5,687 bases of DNA from Candidatus Omnitrophota bacterium (GTDB taxonomy: Bacteria > Omnitrophota > Gorgyraeia > B26-G9): contig JAGYOO010000110.1 in NCBI GenBank assembly GCA_018399295.1, positions 1-5,687 on the forward strand, read 5' to 3'. A program made the position numbers and the translations under genes. Positions 5,121-5,687 of this stretch are shown here, piece by piece. Position 1 is the stretch's first letter. Every line of letters starts with the position of its first letter. Below the pieces are notes generated by a model. That model saw nothing but the letters and a program-made list of their open reading frames with translations, had not been told where the DNA came from and made no database searches.

Positions 5121-5687
5121 TTATACCTCCGTATCCCGCAAAAATCCAGCCGCGTCTTCCGGAGGGGTGGGATTGATGTAAAACCCGCTCCCCCATTCAA
5201 ACCCGGCCATCCGGGTAAGCCGCGGCATTATCTCGATATGCCAGTGATAATCATGCTCCACGGTGCGCCAGTGTCCGGTAGAAGTTATCCGGCGGAATGG
5301 AGCGGTGTGGATCATGAAATTATAAGGTGGATCATTAAGGCCGACAGAAAGTTTTTTAAGCACCGTCTTCATCATCCGGCCCAGTCCGGCCGAATCACGC
5401 GAACGGTAGAAATCGCAAGAATGATCTTCCGGAAGCACCCAGATCTCAAACGGAAATCGGGAAGCAAACGGGGCGATCGCGACAAACCCGTTGTGGCGGG
5501 CGATTATCCGCGATCCGTCCCGGATCTCCTGGTGAATAAGATCGCAGAACAGACAACGTTCGCGGTATTCATAATAACGGCGTGAACCGGAAAGCTCTTC
5601 CTTGACCCGGCGCGGATTAACAGGCAACCCAATAAGCTGGGTACGGGAATGCCGGCAGGGACTCGCCCCGGCGCCGGCGCCATGATT
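5121..5687 (-). CDS. GalT-like paralogue with altered active site, C-terminal 188 residues (cut by window edge)
   Basis: The N-terminal part lies beyond the right edge; the frame is open throughout and ends at TAA 5123-5121. It aligns along its length with the adjacent downstream galT: N-H-G, R-C-L-F-C-D, N-D-P-P-Y-N-F, then a block beginning H-W-H-I-E-I in which 27 of 33 residues are identical, so the pair is a tandem duplication. The active-site motif reads H-S-R-T-Q (codons at 5651-5637) where galT has H-S-H-S-Q; the nucleophilic His is Arg (CGT, 5645-5643). One extra residue just before the motif (S-P-C-R-H for S-L-R-H) and about six before H-W-H also differ. By GalT mechanism this copy should lack normal uridylyl transfer, so it may be non-catalytic, do different chemistry, or partner the intact copy. 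It may share the galT-gap transcript. Confidence 0.87.
   Translation of the reverse strand, partial: NHGAGAGASPCRHSRTQLIGLPVNPRRVKEELSGSRRYYEYRERCLFCDLIHQEIRDGSRIIARHNGFVAIAPFASRFPFEIWVLPEDHSCDFYRSRDSAGLGRMMKTVLKKLSVGLNDPPYNFMIHTAPFRRITSTGHWRTVEHDYHWHIEIMPRLTRMAGFEWGSGFYINPTPPEDAAGFLRDTEV

Noticed and set aside
4404..5585. 393-codon open frame on the plus strand opposite both GalT genes
   Set aside because: It is antisense to two clearly conserved genes, spans their junction, and its translation shows no family motif; it is a by-product of codon bias on the other strand.

Overview
The window is a compact, almost fully coding piece of bacterial chromosome. Every gene I accept is on the minus strand, so transcription runs from the right end to the left. 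Base composition is mixed (roughly half G+C), Shine-Dalgarno sequences are strong (AGGAGG type), and gaps between genes are short. The presence of LexA makes it bacterial. The Firmicutes-type short glucose-6-phosphate isomerase, the HIT-family GalT pair and the gene style would fit an uncultivated Omnitrophota- or Nitrospirota-like lineage, but I cannot place the organism firmly from sequence alone.

Layout in transcription order. (1) 5687-4125: two tandem galactose-1-phosphate uridylyltransferase-like genes. The first is cut by the window edge. Its visible active-site motif reads H-S-R-T-Q, where the second copy has the normal H-S-H-S-Q. (2) 4090-3080: gap, NAD-type glyceraldehyde-3-phosphate dehydrogenase, followed at once by a strong intrinsic terminator. 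(3) 3018-2509: a Nudix hydrolase of the ADP-ribose pyrophosphatase type, whose start lies only 15 bases past the terminator U-run. (4) 2508-2337: an intergenic leader with a good sigma70-like promoter and a roughly 105-base untranslated leader. (5) 2336-1035: pgi, glucose-6-phosphate isomerase. (6) 1017-317: a membrane-anchored zinc-finger (zf-HC2, anti-sigma-like) protein whose reading frame appears broken by one base near 577-610. (7) 316-188: a promoter region in which a near-perfect 20-bp palindrome fills the -35/-10 spacer, upstream of (8) lexA, truncated at the left end after 62 codons.

The metabolic genes fit one theme: sugar-phosphate interconversion (GalT and Pgi) feeding lower glycolysis (GAPDH), with a Nudix enzyme clearing ADP-ribose or a similar nucleotide sugar. 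LexA and its promoter are a separate SOS unit. The observations most worth following up are the unusual candidate LexA operator, the His-to-Arg change at the catalytic position in the first GalT copy, and the frameshifted zinc-finger gene. I saw no CRISPR, insertion sequence, tRNA or rRNA, and no convincing novel multi-gene system.
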